The notes under the pieces are model-generated. The model did not search any database. It worked only from the letters and a program-made list of their open reading frames with translations, and was not told the origin of the DNA. From Methanothermobacter sp. CaT2 (GTDB taxonomy: Archaea; Methanobacteriota; Methanobacteria; Methanobacteriales; Methanothermobacteraceae): a stretch of DNA of 64,000 nucleotides. Below, piece after piece: positions 1 through 9,947 of this stretch; position 1 is the first letter of the stretch; each line of letters opens with the position of its first letter. Location of the stretch: positions 713,065-777,064 of the forward strand of contig NZ_AP011952.1 of assembly GCF_000828575.1 (NCBI RefSeq), read 5' to 3'. The translations under genes were made by a program, and so were the position numbers.

Positions 1-343
1 CCGTGAAAGGAAGATTGAAAAGGGGAACGTGCTTGCAACGGCCCAGATAGCAGCCATAGGGGCCGTTAAGAGGACCTGGGAAATAATACCCCTCTGCCAT
101 CCCCTCCCCCTCACAGGTGTTGATGTTGAATTTGACCTGCATGATGACCGGATCACCGCCAGGGTTACTGTGAGATGCGATGGGAAGACTGGTGTTGAGA
201 TGGAGGCCGTAACCGGTGTATCCGTTGCCCTGCTCACAATATGGGACATGGTCAAAAGTGTTGAGAAGGACGATGATGGCCAGTACCCTGAAACGGCCAT
301 CAGCAACATAAGAGTCATTAAAAAGGAAAAGCTGGAACTCTGA
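1..343 (+). CDS. moaC: Cyclic pyranopterin monophosphate synthase MoaC (5' end outside window)
   Basis: MoaC converts the 3',8-cyclo-GTP product of MoaA into cyclic pyranopterin monophosphate, the first pterin of molybdopterin/tungstopterin synthesis. The open frame enters from the left edge with no start codon in view (GTG at 29 is internal, inside the conserved [10 protein letters not shown] segment), so the N-terminus is missing. The visible residues carry the family signatures [10 protein letters not shown] and [22 protein letters not shown], which hold the active-site His, Lys and Asp/Glu. A methanogen needs this cofactor for formylmethanofuran dehydrogenase. It ends 11 bases before hel308. 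Identification is secure; only the 5' limit is unknown. Confidence 0.95.
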   Translation, partial: RERKIEKGNVLATAQIAAIGAVKRTWEIIPLCHPLPLTGVDVEFDLHDDRITARVTVRCDGKTGVEMEAVTGVSVALLTIWDMVKSVEKDDDGQYPETAISNIRVIKKEKLEL

Positions 344-354
344 GGCGTGTTCAT

Positions 355-2427
355 ATGAAGTCCCTCCCACCTGAAATGAGACAGATCCTCGGGGACTGCT
401 ACCCCCATATAAGGGAGCTGAACCCTGCCCAGAGGAGTGCCATTGAAGCGGGTTACCTTGAATCAGAGGACAACTACATAATAGCCATACCCACCGCCAG
501 CGGAAAGACCCTCCTGGGTATCATTGCAGCCCTGAAAACGGTCATGGAAGGTGGGCGCGTGATCTACACAGTGCCCCTTCTATCCATCCAGAACGAAAAG
601 ATAAAGGAATTCCGCGAACTTGAAGAACACGGTATAAGGGTCGGTAAGGACCCGCGGACCTCTGACATCGCGGTCATGGTCTTTGAATCCTTCGACAGCC
701 TCACCAAGTTCTCATGGAATATCCTCCGGGAGGTTGACCTCCTCATCGTTGATGAATTCCACATGATAGGAGAGTACACGAGGGGCCCGGTAATCGAGTC
801 TGCAATTACAAGGGCAAGGACCCTGAATCCATCAGTACGTATAGTTGCACTCTCTGCAACCCTCTCAAATATGGATGAGATAGCCGGATGGCTCGACGCA
901 AGGGTTGTGGAGCACGACTACCGGCCTGTTCCCCTTCATCGGGAGGTCCTTGACACTGAGATGTTCGGGGTCAGGGAAAAGAACGATGTTGTCCTCAAGG
1001 TTCTTGAGAGGTCCCTTGAGGATGGGAGCCAGACCCTCGCCTTCGTATCCACCAGGAGGTTCACAGAGTCCCTCGCATCCCACCTTGCAGATAAGATATC
1101 AGGGAGGATACCTGTTGACATGGTGGAGAGGTTCCGGGAGGTGGCCGGGAAGGTTCTTGAGGTTCCAAAGTCCAGGGGATCCCCTCCAACCTCCACCTGC
1201 CTGAAACTTGCAGAATGCCTGGAGGCAGGGATCGCATTCCACCATGCAGGACTCTTCAACAGGCAGCGGGAGATAATAGAGGATGAGTTCAGGGATGGGA
1301 ATATACTGATGATAACCGCCACCCCCAGCCTCATGTACGGAGTCAACCTCCCATCAAGGACAGTTGTGATAAGGGACTACACAAGGTGGACGAGTCAGGG
1401 CCCCAGGAGGATCCCTGTATTTGATTATGAGCAGATGTCTGGTAGGGCCGGGCGGCCCCAGTATGATGATGCCGGCTACTCCTACCTCATAGCCAGGAGC
1501 CATGATGAGGCCCTGGATCTGGAGGAGTACTACATCAGGGGTGAAGTCGAGAGGACCACCTCACGCATCATAGAGAACAGGGACGCCCTTTACAGACAGA
1601 TAATTGCACAGGTCGCCTCCGGTCTCTCAGGAACCACGGAGGAGCTGGCAGATTTCTTCAGGAACACATTCTATGGTTACCAGATGGTTGAGGGTCCCTT
1701 CAGTGATTCATTCGGGATGGACGCTATCCAGTATGAGGTCGAGAACGCCACAGAGTACCTTATGAGGAACAGAATCCTCTACCCTGGCCCTGAAGGATTC
1801 TCAGCAACAGAGTTCGGTCTCCTCATAGCAAAATCCAATTACAGTGTGGAGACAGCCATCAAACTCCACCAGTTTGCATCAGAGATGGATGAGATGGACA
1901 TATACCGCCTCATCTATGAGATAACAAGGACACCTGACATGCCCCTGATATCATTCAAGGGGAGGAAGAGCCGGGACCCTGTCCGTGATAAGCTGATGGA
2001 ACATGGGCTCTTCCTCATGGACGTCGGGAACGAAGAGGCGACGGCAGCTGCTCTGATTGAGTGGATCAATGAGAGAACAGAATATGAAATAGAGAATGCG
2101 TTTCATGTTTACGCTGCTTCAACGAGGCGCTCGGCCTACGAAGCCTCAAAAATCGTTAAATTCTTTGGTAAGATCTGCGAGATAATGGGAGTATACAGGC
2201 ACTCCAGTCAACTCGAAATTCTTTCTGCAAGGCTCTATTATGGTGTGAAAGAGGATGCCATACCCCTTGTGGTTGGTGTGAGAGGGCTTGGAAGAGTCCG
2301 GGCCCGTAGGATCATCAAAACCTTTGGTGAGGATCTGCGACATGTGCGGGAAGATGAACTTAAACGTATTGATGGAATCGGACCAAAAATGGCAGAGGCT
2401 ATTAGAAGGTACTGTGAAAGGTTCTGA
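355..2427 (+). CDS. hel308: ATP-dependent 3'-5' DNA helicase Hel308
   Basis: Superfamily 2 helicase of 690 aa, the usual Hel308/Hjm length, acting at stalled replication forks by unwinding lagging-strand structures. Visible motifs in order: Q-motif LNPAQ near residue 23, Walker A TASGKT with Lys51, motif II DEFH, motif III SATLSN, motif VI QMSGRAGRP, then a winged-helix/ratchet region and a C-terminal helix-hairpin-helix segment (VRGLGRVRARRI and IDGIGPKMAEAIRR). ATG at 355 follows the moaC stop closely. The last 14 bases overlap the GTG start chosen for the next gene. The family is well established in archaea, so function is very likely. Confidence 0.97.
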   Translation: MKSLPPEMRQILGDCYPHIRELNPAQRSAIEAGYLESEDNYIIAIPTASGKTLLGIIAALKTVMEGGRVIYTVPLLSIQNEKIKEFRELEEHGIRVGKDPRTSDIAVMVFESFDSLTKFSWNILREVDLLIVDEFHMIGEYTRGPVIESAITRARTLNPSVRIVALSATLSNMDEIAGWLDARVVEHDYRPVPLHREVLDTEMFGVREKNDVVLKVLERSLEDGSQTLAFVSTRRFTESLASHLADKISGRIPVDMVERFREVAGKVLEVPKSRGSPPTSTCLKLAECLEAGIAFHHAGLFNRQREIIEDEFRDGNILMITATPSLMYGVNLPSRTVVIRDYTRWTSQGPRRIPVFDYEQMSGRAGRPQYDDAGYSYLIARSHDEALDLEEYYIRGEVERTTSRIIENRDALYRQIIAQVASGLSGTTEELADFFRNTFYGYQMVEGPFSDSFGMDAIQYEVENATEYLMRNRILYPGPEGFSATEFGLLIAKSNYSVETAIKLHQFASEMDEMDIYRLIYEITRTPDMPLISFKGRKSRDPVRDKLMEHGLFLMDVGNEEATAAALIEWINERTEYEIENAFHVYAASTRRSAYEASKIVKFFGKICEIMGVYRHSSQLEILSARLYYGVKEDAIPLVVGVRGLGRVRARRIIKTFGEDLRHVREDELKRIDGIGPKMAEAIRRYCERF

Positions 2428-2881
2428 TGCCCTCATAATGGCTCTGAGGAACATGGCAGCCACTCTAGGTGTGTATGATCTGATGGAGGTGCGTGTCTTC
2501 CTAGAAAGGAGTTGCAGATTTGTTCAGGAGAGATACAGGGCAATATATGTGGATGCATATATGTCCATGGTCGTCGACTCCGTGCTTGACCTTAAGGCAG
2601 GGTTCTCAGGGACGCCTGAAATGGATGATGCACGTTACAGCCTCAGGGATGCCCTTAAAAGGCTGGATGAAATCCATGCTCCGGAAATTGTTGGTTTAAC
2701 AGTTTTATACAGAACCTATGTTAAGGGGGAACCGCTGCACCCTCCAGGAACACCATTTCCTGGAGGTTTTGAGGTTGAAAAAAAGGATGGTGTCCACTAC
2801 TGTCCAGTTAAGGATAAACAGAGTGATAACCCGGAAGCCCTATGTGATATCTGTATCGCCAGACAGAGCCCCCTTCCCTGA
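2414..2881 (+). CDS. DUF2115 (UPF0305) family protein, first of tandem pair
   Basis: About 155 aa. It is a paralogue of the next gene: both end with a PxGTxFPGGF motif, then YCPVKD and a C-terminal CxxC (LCDIC here). These belong to the methanogen-restricted DUF2115/UPF0305 family, whose function is unknown. The four C-terminal cysteines could bind a metal (inference). The longer upstream open frame runs antiparallel to no known motif and lies inside hel308, so I chose GTG at 2414, preceded by AGAAGGT; ATG 2438 or ATG 2453 (after GAGG) are alternatives. The overlap with the hel308 end suggests translational coupling. Confidence 0.75.
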   Translation: MKGSDALIMALRNMAATLGVYDLMEVRVFLERSCRFVQERYRAIYVDAYMSMVVDSVLDLKAGFSGTPEMDDARYSLRDALKRLDEIHAPEIVGLTVLYRTYVKGEPLHPPGTPFPGGFEVEKKDGVHYCPVKDKQSDNPEALCDICIARQSPLP

Positions 2882-2981
2882 TCTTCCAGGAGGATTCAGC
2901 CCTTGTCTACTGTGATAAATAGGGATACCTCCAGCACATCAGAAATACCCCGAAATCGTCCGGAGTGCAGGTCGTGAGCAG

Positions 2982-3506
2982 ATGATAAGAAGCAGTGATA
3001 TTCCAGAAAAGATGACAGAGATGCAGCTCCTTGAAATGCTTAAAAAGGAGGCCTCCTCTGTCCATATAAAGGATATAATGAGTGCATCGGTCTACCTGAG
3101 GGAGGACGCCAGGTACCTGCCGCCCAGGGAGCAGAAGGAGTTCATCGAAAGGTTCACCAGGGCCTTCTTTAACAGGATACGGGATATAAAGAATGATAAA
3201 AACATCTACCAGGGTCATGTTGACACCGCAGGGTTAAAGGAATTCATAGACTTCCTTGACCAGCAGTTAAGCCAGGCAAAAACAGAAAATGAAAGGTGCT
3301 TTCAGAAGATCGCCCGTATAATAACAATCTACGTCACATTCGTAAGGAAGGAACCCGTTCATCCAGTGGGGACCCGCTTTCCCGGTGGTTTCACGGTTAG
3401 AAGGGAGGGAAATGTCTTCTACTGTCCTGTCAAGGACAGACAGATAAACACTCCCGGTGCCCTCTGCCGTTTCTGTGTCAGCATCCAGGACCCTGATATC
3501 TCCTGA
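2982..3506 (+). CDS. DUF2115 (UPF0305) family protein, second of tandem pair
   Basis: 174 aa, paralogous to the preceding gene: helical N-terminus, then VHPVGTRFPGGF, FYCPVKD and a C-terminal LCRFC. Conserved cysteine spacing in both copies suggests a shared metal site or disulfide. Function unknown; the family is essentially confined to methanogens. ATG 2982 is the first start; ATG 3012 (MTEMQLLEML) is possible because the first has only a weak ribosome site. A 100-base gap with TATA-like TGATAAATAG separates it from the first copy, so the two may be independently transcribed. Confidence 0.8.
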   Translation: MIRSSDIPEKMTEMQLLEMLKKEASSVHIKDIMSASVYLREDARYLPPREQKEFIERFTRAFFNRIRDIKNDKNIYQGHVDTAGLKEFIDFLDQQLSQAKTENERCFQKIARIITIYVTFVRKEPVHPVGTRFPGGFTVRREGNVFYCPVKDRQINTPGALCRFCVSIQDPDIS

Positions 3507-3563
3507 TATGTCAGGAGACCCGTACCAGAAGCCTGAAAGCAGGTTATTCTCTCTTCTTATTTC

Positions 3564-4061
3564 CTAATACATCAGGAGACCGATTCCATCAATTACCAGT
3601 GATAGGCCTATCAGGAAGGCCAGGAATACCGGGTTGCTTACGAATATCCCCAGGATTATATAGATGAATCCCAGAACCACAACAGATATGGCTGCAGCCC
3701 TTCCAGCCCTGTGTTCCCTTGAGAAAAGAGCTGTTATACCTGCAATTATAAGGATTATACCCGTTATGTATATCCAGAACGCCGCTAGGAAACTGAAGAG
3801 AGCCACATTACCTGCAATGGTCGCTGCAACGATTACACCAAGCACCCCCAGCAGAATGTAGAGCACCCCTGCTCCCCTGTTAACCTTCCATGTTCCAGAA
3901 CCAAGCAGGAAGAGCCAGATAGCAACAAAGAGCACTGCCACACCAGTGAGGACACTCAGGGTAAATACTGAGAACACAGGAAAAAGAATCACAAGGATCC
4001 CCAGGATCAGAGATATGAGGCCTGGAATCTTTGTATCAGACACACTTTCACCCCCCTTCAT
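3564..4061 (-). CDS. DUF308/HdeD-like six-helix membrane protein
   Basis: 165 aa made almost entirely of hydrophobic segments with short Gly-rich turns: about six transmembrane helices in a three-fold repeated helical-pair pattern (LISLILGILVILFPVFS, GVLYILLGVLGVIVAATIAG and similar). This is typical of the HdeD/DUF308 family of small membrane proteins, implicated in acid resistance in enterobacteria but uncharacterised in archaea. An alternative GTG start at 4043 follows GGGGGGTGA and may be the true one, since a TATA-like TATTAGTATATAC lies only just upstream of ATG 4061. It converges with the DUF2115 gene. Confidence 0.75.
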   Translation of the reverse strand: MKGGESVSDTKIPGLISLILGILVILFPVFSVFTLSVLTGVAVLFVAIWLFLLGSGTWKVNRGAGVLYILLGVLGVIVAATIAGNVALFSFLAAFWIYITGIILIIAGITALFSREHRAGRAAAISVVVLGFIYIILGIFVSNPVFLAFLIGLSLVIDGIGLLMY

Positions 4062-4150
4062 TGTATATACTAATATGAATTTAATAAGAGGTCAAATCCA
4101 GACAGAAAAATCAGTAGATGGTTCAGCAAGAAAAGAAAAGGTGATGCAGA

Positions 4151-4450
4151 TCAACCACCACCATCACATACCTCTGAACCCATATCCACATCCTCAAAGT
4201 CTTCCTTCATCTTCCTGATGCGGTCAATGGTGTCACCGCGACCCCCCTTCCTGACCGCCCTCCGGAGTTCGGATTTATCCACAACCTCCAGGTATCCTGT
4301 ATTGTACCAGAGGTCTGAGTCCTCAAGGCGGACCCATCCCTCGCCATCCTCAACCTTGATGGCTGAGATCTCACCGGTGGTCCCTGTTCCAGTGTAACGT
4401 ACAGCCATTCCCACCGTCAGAACATTTCCGTTTATGTCCTTTACCTCCAT
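4151..4450 (-). CDS. DUF2098 family protein
   Basis: About 99 aa. The N-terminal half (VKDINGNVLTVGMAVRYTGTGTTGEI...WVRLEDSDLWYNTGYLEVV) is a small beta-barrel-like domain recognised as DUF2098 of methanogens; the C-terminal part is charged, helical and ends in a short Gly-rich tail with one Cys. Function unknown. ATG 4450 is preferred over GTG 4459 because GGGGTGA sits five bases upstream of it. It begins 12 bases after the PRC-barrel gene stop, so the two are probably one transcript. Confidence 0.75.
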   Translation of the reverse strand: MEVKDINGNVLTVGMAVRYTGTGTTGEISAIKVEDGEGWVRLEDSDLWYNTGYLEVVDKSELRRAVRKGGRGDTIDRIRKMKEDFEDVDMGSEVCDGGG

Positions 4451-4462
4451 GCCATTCACCCC

Positions 4463-4732
4463 TCATTCAGGGGATATCTCCATGGACTCCTCCTCTTCGG
4501 GGGCCTCCTCTGCCTCATCTGCAGCTATTGCAAGGACGACGTAATCGCCGACCCGGCTGACACTCTCCATATCAACGATGAAGGTCCTCTGCTTGAGGGA
4601 CAGTTCACCCTTGGATATTATGAGGGACTTTATGAGGCCCTCCTCAGGATCCACCTCCAGGTCAGAGACCTTACCTATCTCCATTGCATTTTTATCCAGC
4701 ACCTTAAGACCGAGGAACTCCGTCACCTTCAT
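4463..4732 (-). CDS. PRC-barrel domain protein
   Basis: Roughly 89 aa: a PRC-barrel (EFLGLKVLDKNAMEIGKVSDLEVDPEEGLIKSLIIS...FIVDMESVSRVGDYVVL) followed by an acidic Glu-rich tail. PRC-barrels occur in RNA-processing and photosynthetic proteins; small stand-alone archaeal forms have no settled role. The open frame extends to an ATG at 4762, but the TATA-like TTTTTTATAG near 4770 and GGTG before ATG 4732 make the latter the better start. It leads the DUF2098 gene and is divergent from the site-2 protease. Confidence 0.75.
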   Translation of the reverse strand: MKVTEFLGLKVLDKNAMEIGKVSDLEVDPEEGLIKSLIISKGELSLKQRTFIVDMESVSRVGDYVVLAIAADEAEEAPEEEESMEISPE

Positions 4733-4805
4733 TTGAACACCATGAAATGTTATGTCAGTCATGCTATAAAAAATGATTTATTCATAGCACCCCATATAAT
4801 AGAAC

Positions 4806-5831
4806 ATGACTTCAGTTAAAATATTCAGTGTCTCAGGGATACCCATTGAACTCGATTTCTCATTTCTACTGCTGATGCTGTTCATATACATCCTCGCCTA
4901 CCTTGGATTCCTCTCAGTGAACCTTGCAGTTCTAATAACCCTTGTATTTGTAACCGTGGTGATACATGAACTGGCCCACTCCTACGTTGCCCTGAGGTTC
5001 GGTGTGAAGATAAAGAGCATACTTCTGCTCCCCATCGGTGGGGTTTCAAGGATGGAGGAGATACCCCGCATCCCACGCCAGGAGTTCATGATATCAATCG
5101 CCGGGCCCCTCACAAATATACTCATGGCCCTCATCACAGCGGTCCCGCTCCTGTTTGGTCTGAAAGGAGCTGCTGCAAGTTTCGCAGGTGACTTCCTTGC
5201 TGTGAACCTGCTTCTTGCAATCTTCAACCTCATACCTGCCTTCCCGATGGATGGTGGCCGTATACTGAGGGCCATCCTGGCTGCGAGACTGAATTACATC
5301 AGGGCCACCCGGATAGCTTCGAACCTCGGAAAAATCATAGCGGTCCTGATGGCCGTAACCGGTCTCTTCTACAACTTCTTCCTGATACTCATCGGCTTCT
5401 TCATCTACATCGGAGCAGAGCAGGAGTACCAGGCAACCCTCATCTCATCACTCCTGGAGGGTGTCAGGGTGGCAGATGTTATGACAGAGAACCCTGTGAC
5501 TCTTCACCCTCATATGACGGTTAAGGAGGCCCTCGATGTGATGTTCCGTGAAAAGCACATGGGTTATCCTGTGACCGAGGCCGGTGAACTGAGGGGTATT
5601 GTTACCTTCCATGATATATCTGATGCCAGCAGGGACCTCAGGGTGGAGGATGTCATGACAGGGGACGTTGTCACAGTGCGAGATGATGAGGAGGTTACAG
5701 GAGCCCTTGAGAAGATGAACCGGCTGCAGCTTGGAAGGCTCCCTGTGATGAGGGACGGTAAACTCACAGGTATAATTTCAAGAACAGATATAGTCAGAAC
5801 ACTCAACCTGATGAACAAAAAAACAGAATAA
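4806..5831 (+). CDS. Site-2 protease-type M50 metallopeptidase with two CBS domains
   Basis: 341 aa intramembrane zinc protease. Hydrophobic helices run from residue 17 to about 205 and contain HELAH (His54, Glu55, His58) and the second ligand motif NLIPAFPMDGG. Two CBS domains follow (VADVMTENPVTLHPHMTVKEAL... and VEDVMTGDVVTVRDDEEV...), which usually sense adenine nucleotides. Family knowledge: this SpoIVFB-like subgroup cleaves membrane-bound substrates; the archaeal substrate is unknown. No clear ribosome site precedes the ATG, and the TATA-like TGATTTATTC centred about 27 bases upstream suggests a leaderless transcript. Confidence 0.92.
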   Translation: MTSVKIFSVSGIPIELDFSFLLLMLFIYILAYLGFLSVNLAVLITLVFVTVVIHELAHSYVALRFGVKIKSILLLPIGGVSRMEEIPRIPRQEFMISIAGPLTNILMALITAVPLLFGLKGAAASFAGDFLAVNLLLAIFNLIPAFPMDGGRILRAILAARLNYIRATRIASNLGKIIAVLMAVTGLFYNFFLILIGFFIYIGAEQEYQATLISSLLEGVRVADVMTENPVTLHPHMTVKEALDVMFREKHMGYPVTEAGELRGIVTFHDISDASRDLRVEDVMTGDVVTVRDDEEVTGALEKMNRLQLGRLPVMRDGKLTGIISRTDIVRTLNLMNKKTE

Positions 5832-5887
5832 CCAGGATCAAAAAACTCGAGCGATGAAAAACCGAATGGATATGATGTACAGAATGG

Positions 5888-7525
5888 ATGAACACCGATA
5901 AACAGGGGATCAGGATCATGAAGGACGCGTCACGCCTCATAATCAATGGAATAATTTCAGGTGAAATAAGGACAAGGAAGGACCTTGAGAGGTTCAAGCA
6001 CAGGGTCTGCCGTGAAATGGGACTTGAGAGATTCATGAGCAACTCTGAAATCCTTGAACATGCGACTCCGGAGGAGAAAAAGGTTATAGAGGGCCTCTTG
6101 AGAAAAAAACCCACAAGGACCATCTCAGGGGTTGCTGTCGTCGCTGTAATGTGCCAGCCCCGGGAATGCCCCCATGGGAGGTGCCTGTACTGTCCAGAGA
6201 GTGAAAAGGCACCTCCCAGTTACACTGGAGAGGAACCTGCAGCCCTGAGGGCCAGGATGTACGATTTCCACCCCTACAGGCAGGTTTACAACCGCCTGGA
6301 GCAGCTCCACAGCATAGGTCACCCCGTGGATAAGGTTGAACTCATAGTTATGGGGGGGACCTTCCCCTCCCACAGCCTCTGCTACCAGGAGTGGTTCATC
6401 TCCATGTGCCTCAAGGCCATGGTGGACTTCGGGGCGGAACTCAGGGGCATCAGGGTGGATGTGCCAGAACACCATGGATACGTGAAGGTTGAGGACGCCC
6501 AGAGACTAAACGAGTCCTCGCCGGTGAGATGCGTTGGCATGACCTTCGAGACAAGACCAGACTACTGCAGGGAGGAGGACGTGGACAGGATGCTGGGCCT
6601 GGGAGTTACCAGGGTCGAGCTGGGAGTTCAGACCATATACAACTACATCTACCAGCGGATCAAGAGAGGCCACAGCATAAGGGATGTGGTGGAATCCAAC
6701 AGGATCCTCAGGGACTCCGGGGTGAAGGTTGCCATGCACCTGATGCCTGGCCTGTTCTCAGACTTTGAAAGGGACCTGCGCATATTCAGGAGGATATTCA
6801 GGGACCCCTCCTTCAGACCGGATATGATCAAGATATATCCCTGCCTTGTGACCCGTGGCAGCGAACTCTACAGCCTATGGGAGAGGGGCCTCTATAAGCC
6901 CTACTCCACTGAGGAGGCGGTTGAACTTATCGTGGAGATAAAGAAGATGATGCCGAAGTGGGTGAGGACCATGAGGATACAGAGGGATATTCCCTCACAG
7001 CTCATAGTGGACGGTGTCAGGAAGTCCAATCTCGGTGAAATGGTCTACAGGCGCCTGGAGGAGGAGGGGGTGAGGTGCAGGTGTATAAGGTGCCGTGAGG
7101 TTGGACACATGTCAAGGAGGGGTGTGAGGGTCGACGAGGATGCTGTTACCCTCATGGTGGAGGAGTACGCAGCCACCGGGGGGCGGGAGTTCTTCCTCTC
7201 CCAGGAGGACCCTGAAAATGACGTCCTTGTGGGTTTCCTGAGGCTGAGGTTCCCATCAGAGGAGGCCCACCGCCCCGAGGTCGATGATAAAACAGCCCTT
7301 GTAAGGGAACTGCATGTATACGGTTCAATGCTCCCCATAGGAGAAAGGGGAGATGCCGTTGGTCAGCACAGGGGCTACGGTGAGGAGCTACTTGCAAGGG
7401 CAGAGTCCCTGGCTGCTGATAATGGAATGGAGAAGATACTTGTAACAAGTGGGATAGGTGCCCGTGAATACTACAGCAAATTCGGATACCTGAAGGAGGG
7501 CCCCTACATGGCAAAGAAACTTTAG
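5888..7525 (+). CDS. elp3: tRNA uridine(34) acetyltransferase Elp3
   Basis: 545 aa. N-terminal radical-SAM half with the Elp3 cysteines C94-x4-C99-x2-C102 (preceded by Cys89), and a C-terminal GNAT acetyltransferase domain ([14 protein letters not shown]..., [14 protein letters not shown], near residues 470-520). Elp3 uses acetyl-CoA and SAM to start carboxymethyl-type modification of wobble uridine 34; archaea have Elp3 without the other Elongator subunits. ATG 5888 lies inside the same open frame as ATG 5918, which is an acceptable alternative. deoC starts ten bases after its stop, suggesting co-transcription. Confidence 0.95.
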   Translation: MNTDKQGIRIMKDASRLIINGIISGEIRTRKDLERFKHRVCREMGLERFMSNSEILEHATPEEKKVIEGLLRKKPTRTISGVAVVAVMCQPRECPHGRCLYCPESEKAPPSYTGEEPAALRARMYDFHPYRQVYNRLEQLHSIGHPVDKVELIVMGGTFPSHSLCYQEWFISMCLKAMVDFGAELRGIRVDVPEHHGYVKVEDAQRLNESSPVRCVGMTFETRPDYCREEDVDRMLGLGVTRVELGVQTIYNYIYQRIKRGHSIRDVVESNRILRDSGVKVAMHLMPGLFSDFERDLRIFRRIFRDPSFRPDMIKIYPCLVTRGSELYSLWERGLYKPYSTEEAVELIVEIKKMMPKWVRTMRIQRDIPSQLIVDGVRKSNLGEMVYRRLEEEGVRCRCIRCREVGHMSRRGVRVDEDAVTLMVEEYAATGGREFFLSQEDPENDVLVGFLRLRFPSEEAHRPEVDDKTALVRELHVYGSMLPIGERGDAVGQHRGYGEELLARAESLAADNGMEKILVTSGIGAREYYSKFGYLKEGPYMAKKL

Positions 7526-7534
7526 GTGGTTAAA

Positions 7535-8200
7535 ATGAATGTGGAGACAAGGGAGGAACTTGCATCACTTATAGACCACACCAATGTGAGGGCTGATGCA
7601 ACAGAAAATGATATTGAGAGGCTATGCAGGGAGGCGGTCAGCTACGGCTTCAGGTGCGCGGTGGTCACACCCACCAATGTCAGGCTGGCGGCTGAACTCC
7701 TTGAGGGGACCGATGTGACGGTCTGCTCAGTTGTTGGTTTCCCGGCAGGCGTCAGTACACCCCGCGTTAAGGCCCTTGAAGCCTCTGAGGCCGTTGAGAA
7801 CGGGGCCGGTGAGGTGGACATGGTCATGAATATCGGGGCCATGAAGTCAGGCAATAGGGAGCTCGTATACAGGGATATCAGCGGCGTTGTTGATGCCGCC
7901 GGCGTCCCCGTCAAGGTTATACTTGAAACAGCCTATCTCACAGACAAGGAGAAGGTTGAAGCCTGCCTTATAAGTAAAGAGGCCGGTGCGGCATTTGTTA
8001 AAACATCAACAGCCTATGGTGGACTAGCCGGCGCCACAGTTGAGGATGTGATGCTCATGCGGAAAACGGTGGGTGATGAGATGGGAGTCAAGGCATCTGG
8101 GGGAATAAGGGATCTTGAAACAGCCCTTGCGATGATAGATGCTGGGGCAGACAGGATCGGGACATCAACCGGTGTACAGATAATCGAGGGATGGAGGTAG
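7535..8200 (+). CDS. deoC: Deoxyribose-phosphate aldolase DeoC
   Basis: About 221 aa class I aldolase interconverting 2-deoxyribose 5-phosphate with glyceraldehyde 3-phosphate and acetaldehyde. Family signatures are present: LIDHTN at the N-terminus, the Schiff-base lysine segment [10 protein letters not shown] and the second lysine region VKASGGIRD, with a final phosphate-binding [13 protein letters not shown] 7535 is chosen because AGGTGG sits five bases upstream; the GTG at 7526 overlaps that site. It immediately follows elp3 and precedes the cyclophilin-like gene by 15 bases, so the three may be one operon. Confidence 0.95.
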   Translation: MNVETREELASLIDHTNVRADATENDIERLCREAVSYGFRCAVVTPTNVRLAAELLEGTDVTVCSVVGFPAGVSTPRVKALEASEAVENGAGEVDMVMNIGAMKSGNRELVYRDISGVVDAAGVPVKVILETAYLTDKEKVEACLISKEAGAAFVKTSTAYGGLAGATVEDVMLMRKTVGDEMGVKASGGIRDLETALAMIDAGADRIGTSTGVQIIEGWR

Positions 8201-8215
8201 TGGCTGGTGAGGACC

Positions 8216-8569
8216 ATGAGGATAAGGATAACCGTTGAGGGTAAGGGCCATGCCACCGGTGAACTTGATGATAGAAACCCCGAATCTGCAAGGAGAATCT
8301 ATGATAGCCTTCCTATTGAGGGGAGGGCCCTCCTCTGGATGGAAGAGGTCTACTTTGACATACCCCTCGACCTTGACTATGAGAACCCCTCTGATAGTGC
8401 CTCCCCTGGTGACATCTCCTACTGGCCGCCCGGTTATGCCCTGTGCATCTTCTTTGGATCAACACAGCCCTATTCACCTGTGAACCACATAGGCAGGGTA
8501 ACCGAAAACCTTGAGCTCTTCTTCAGTGTGGATGAGGGTGACAGGATAATAATAGAAAGGGAAGAGTAA
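8216..8569 (+). CDS. Cyclophilin-like fold protein
   Basis: About 117 aa. The pattern IRITVEGKGHATGELDD...VYFDIPLDLDYENPSD...GDISYWPPGYALCIFFGSTQ matches the archaeal/bacterial cyclophilin-like family (PF04126 type), whose members have a cyclophilin-like barrel but are not known to be prolyl isomerases. ATG 8216 has GGTGAGG three bases before it and is preferred over GTG 8207. It is the last gene of the elp3-deoC run; the following 110 bases contain no gene that I can see and separate it from convergent cofH. Confidence 0.8.
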   Translation: MRIRITVEGKGHATGELDDRNPESARRIYDSLPIEGRALLWMEEVYFDIPLDLDYENPSDSASPGDISYWPPGYALCIFFGSTQPYSPVNHIGRVTENLELFFSVDEGDRIIIEREE

Positions 8570-8679
8570 CCTTCTGAAAGGGGGTGAGCCTCCCTGAATT
8601 CCTCCCAATAGGAAGGGAAGTAGATCTATTACAATAGAAAAGGAAGGGTGTATCCGGGGAGAATTACATTACGGATGTG

Positions 8680-9795
8680 CTAGACATCCTCTATCTCACG
8701 GTAAAGGGTGTCCCTTCTTGCAGGGATCCTTCCTATGTCCCTCACAACCCTTATTATTTCTTCAGGCTCTGTCCTCACACCATGTGATGCCCCGGCGGAC
8801 CTTGAAATGTTCTCCTCACCAAGCGTGCCCCCTATGTCATTGGCACCTGAAAGGAGGGCCACCTGAGCAAATTTGAATCCCAGTTTAACCCATGAGGCCT
8901 GTATGTTCTCAATGAGACCCCTGAACATGAGCCTGGATATTGCATAAACCTTGAGGTCGTCTGCACCCGTTGCTCCGGGCATTGCCAGCCCCTCACGGTA
9001 GATGGGTGCGTGTGGGTGCATGAAGGGGAGGGGTACGAACTCTGTAAAGCCCCCGGTCTTCTCCTGGATCCTCCTCAGTATATCCATGTGCTCAACACGG
9101 TGTTCAGGCCCGTCTATGTGACCATACATCATTGTGCAGGTGGTGGGTATTCCCACACGGTGAGCTGTCTCTATGACCTCAACCCATTCAGCGGTACTCA
9201 GCTTGGTGGGGCATATGACTGCCCTGACATCATCATCCAGTATCTCTGCAGCTGTTCCTGGCATTGAACCAAGGCCAGCCCTCTTAAGTATTTTCAGGGC
9301 CTCTTCAACCGTTAATTCAGCATTCTGAGCCCCATAATAGACCTCCATTGGGGAAAAGGAGTGGAGGTGGACATCCGGAAACTCGGATTTTATGGCCCTT
9401 ATGAGGTCCTCGTAGAAGTAGGTGTCGAGTCCCGGGTAGAGACCTCCCTGTATGCACAGCTCCCTGGCCCCGTTCTCAATGGCCTCTGCTGCGATTTCAA
9501 GGATCCTTCCTGTTTCAAGGTAGTATGAGTCACCATCCACAGCATCCCTTTTGAATGCACAGAACCCGCACTGCCCCGAGCATATGTTGGTGAAGTTTAT
9601 ATTCCAGTTCTCGATGTAGGTTATCCTGTCACCGGCTTCAGCCTCCCTAACCATATCTGCAGCTATCATAAGGGCCTGGAGATCCCTGCCGGTTACTCCC
9701 ATCAAATAAAGGGCTTCTTCCTTTGTGATTGGCTCATCCATCGCCTTCTGAAGTATTTTTTTTGTGCGGGTTTTGATGTTCATGGTGCCAAACAT
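8680..9795 (-). CDS. cofH: FO synthase subunit 2, CofH
   Basis: Radical-SAM enzyme of coenzyme F420 synthesis; CofH, with CofG, joins tyrosine with 5-amino-6-ribitylaminouracil to make the 7,8-didemethyl-8-hydroxy-5-deazariboflavin chromophore (FO). The Cx3Cx2C cluster motif [12 protein letters not shown] follows INFTNI, and the C-terminal segment [14 protein letters not shown] is typical of the CofH/MqnC group. The open frame extends to 9891, but that part enters the histone promoter and looks non-coding, so I place the start at ATG 9795 (371 aa), with ATG 9783 possible. No cofG is in view. Confidence 0.93.
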   Translation of the reverse strand: MFGTMNIKTRTKKILQKAMDEPITKEEALYLMGVTGRDLQALMIAADMVREAEAGDRITYIENWNINFTNICSGQCGFCAFKRDAVDGDSYYLETGRILEIAAEAIENGARELCIQGGLYPGLDTYFYEDLIRAIKSEFPDVHLHSFSPMEVYYGAQNAELTVEEALKILKRAGLGSMPGTAAEILDDDVRAVICPTKLSTAEWVEVIETAHRVGIPTTCTMMYGHIDGPEHRVEHMDILRRIQEKTGGFTEFVPLPFMHPHAPIYREGLAMPGATGADDLKVYAISRLMFRGLIENIQASWVKLGFKFAQVALLSGANDIGGTLGEENISRSAGASHGVRTEPEEIIRVVRDIGRIPARRDTLYREIEDV

Positions 9796-9900
9796 GCGAT
9801 TTAGTATCTGGTTATGCAAGTTTAAAATTTTTGGTTTTGGTGAGATCCACACCCATTCAACCCCATATGGTCCATGTGGTCCATTAATCACCCGTAACCA

Positions 9901-9943
9901 ATAAATTTAAATATTAGAGCGTACCAGCTTAATTTGGAGGTGA
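9901..9943 (+). promoter_or_regulatory. Histone gene promoter and ribosome binding site
   Basis: TATA-like TTTAAATATT at 9906-9915, then a full-strength GGAGGTGA at 9936-9943 four bases before the histone ATG. It shares a 152-base divergent spacer with cofH, whose own TATA-like element lies near 9830. The segment GTACCAGCTTAAT at 9921-9933 recurs at 13027-13039. Confidence 0.6.
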
Positions 9944-9947
9944 AATT

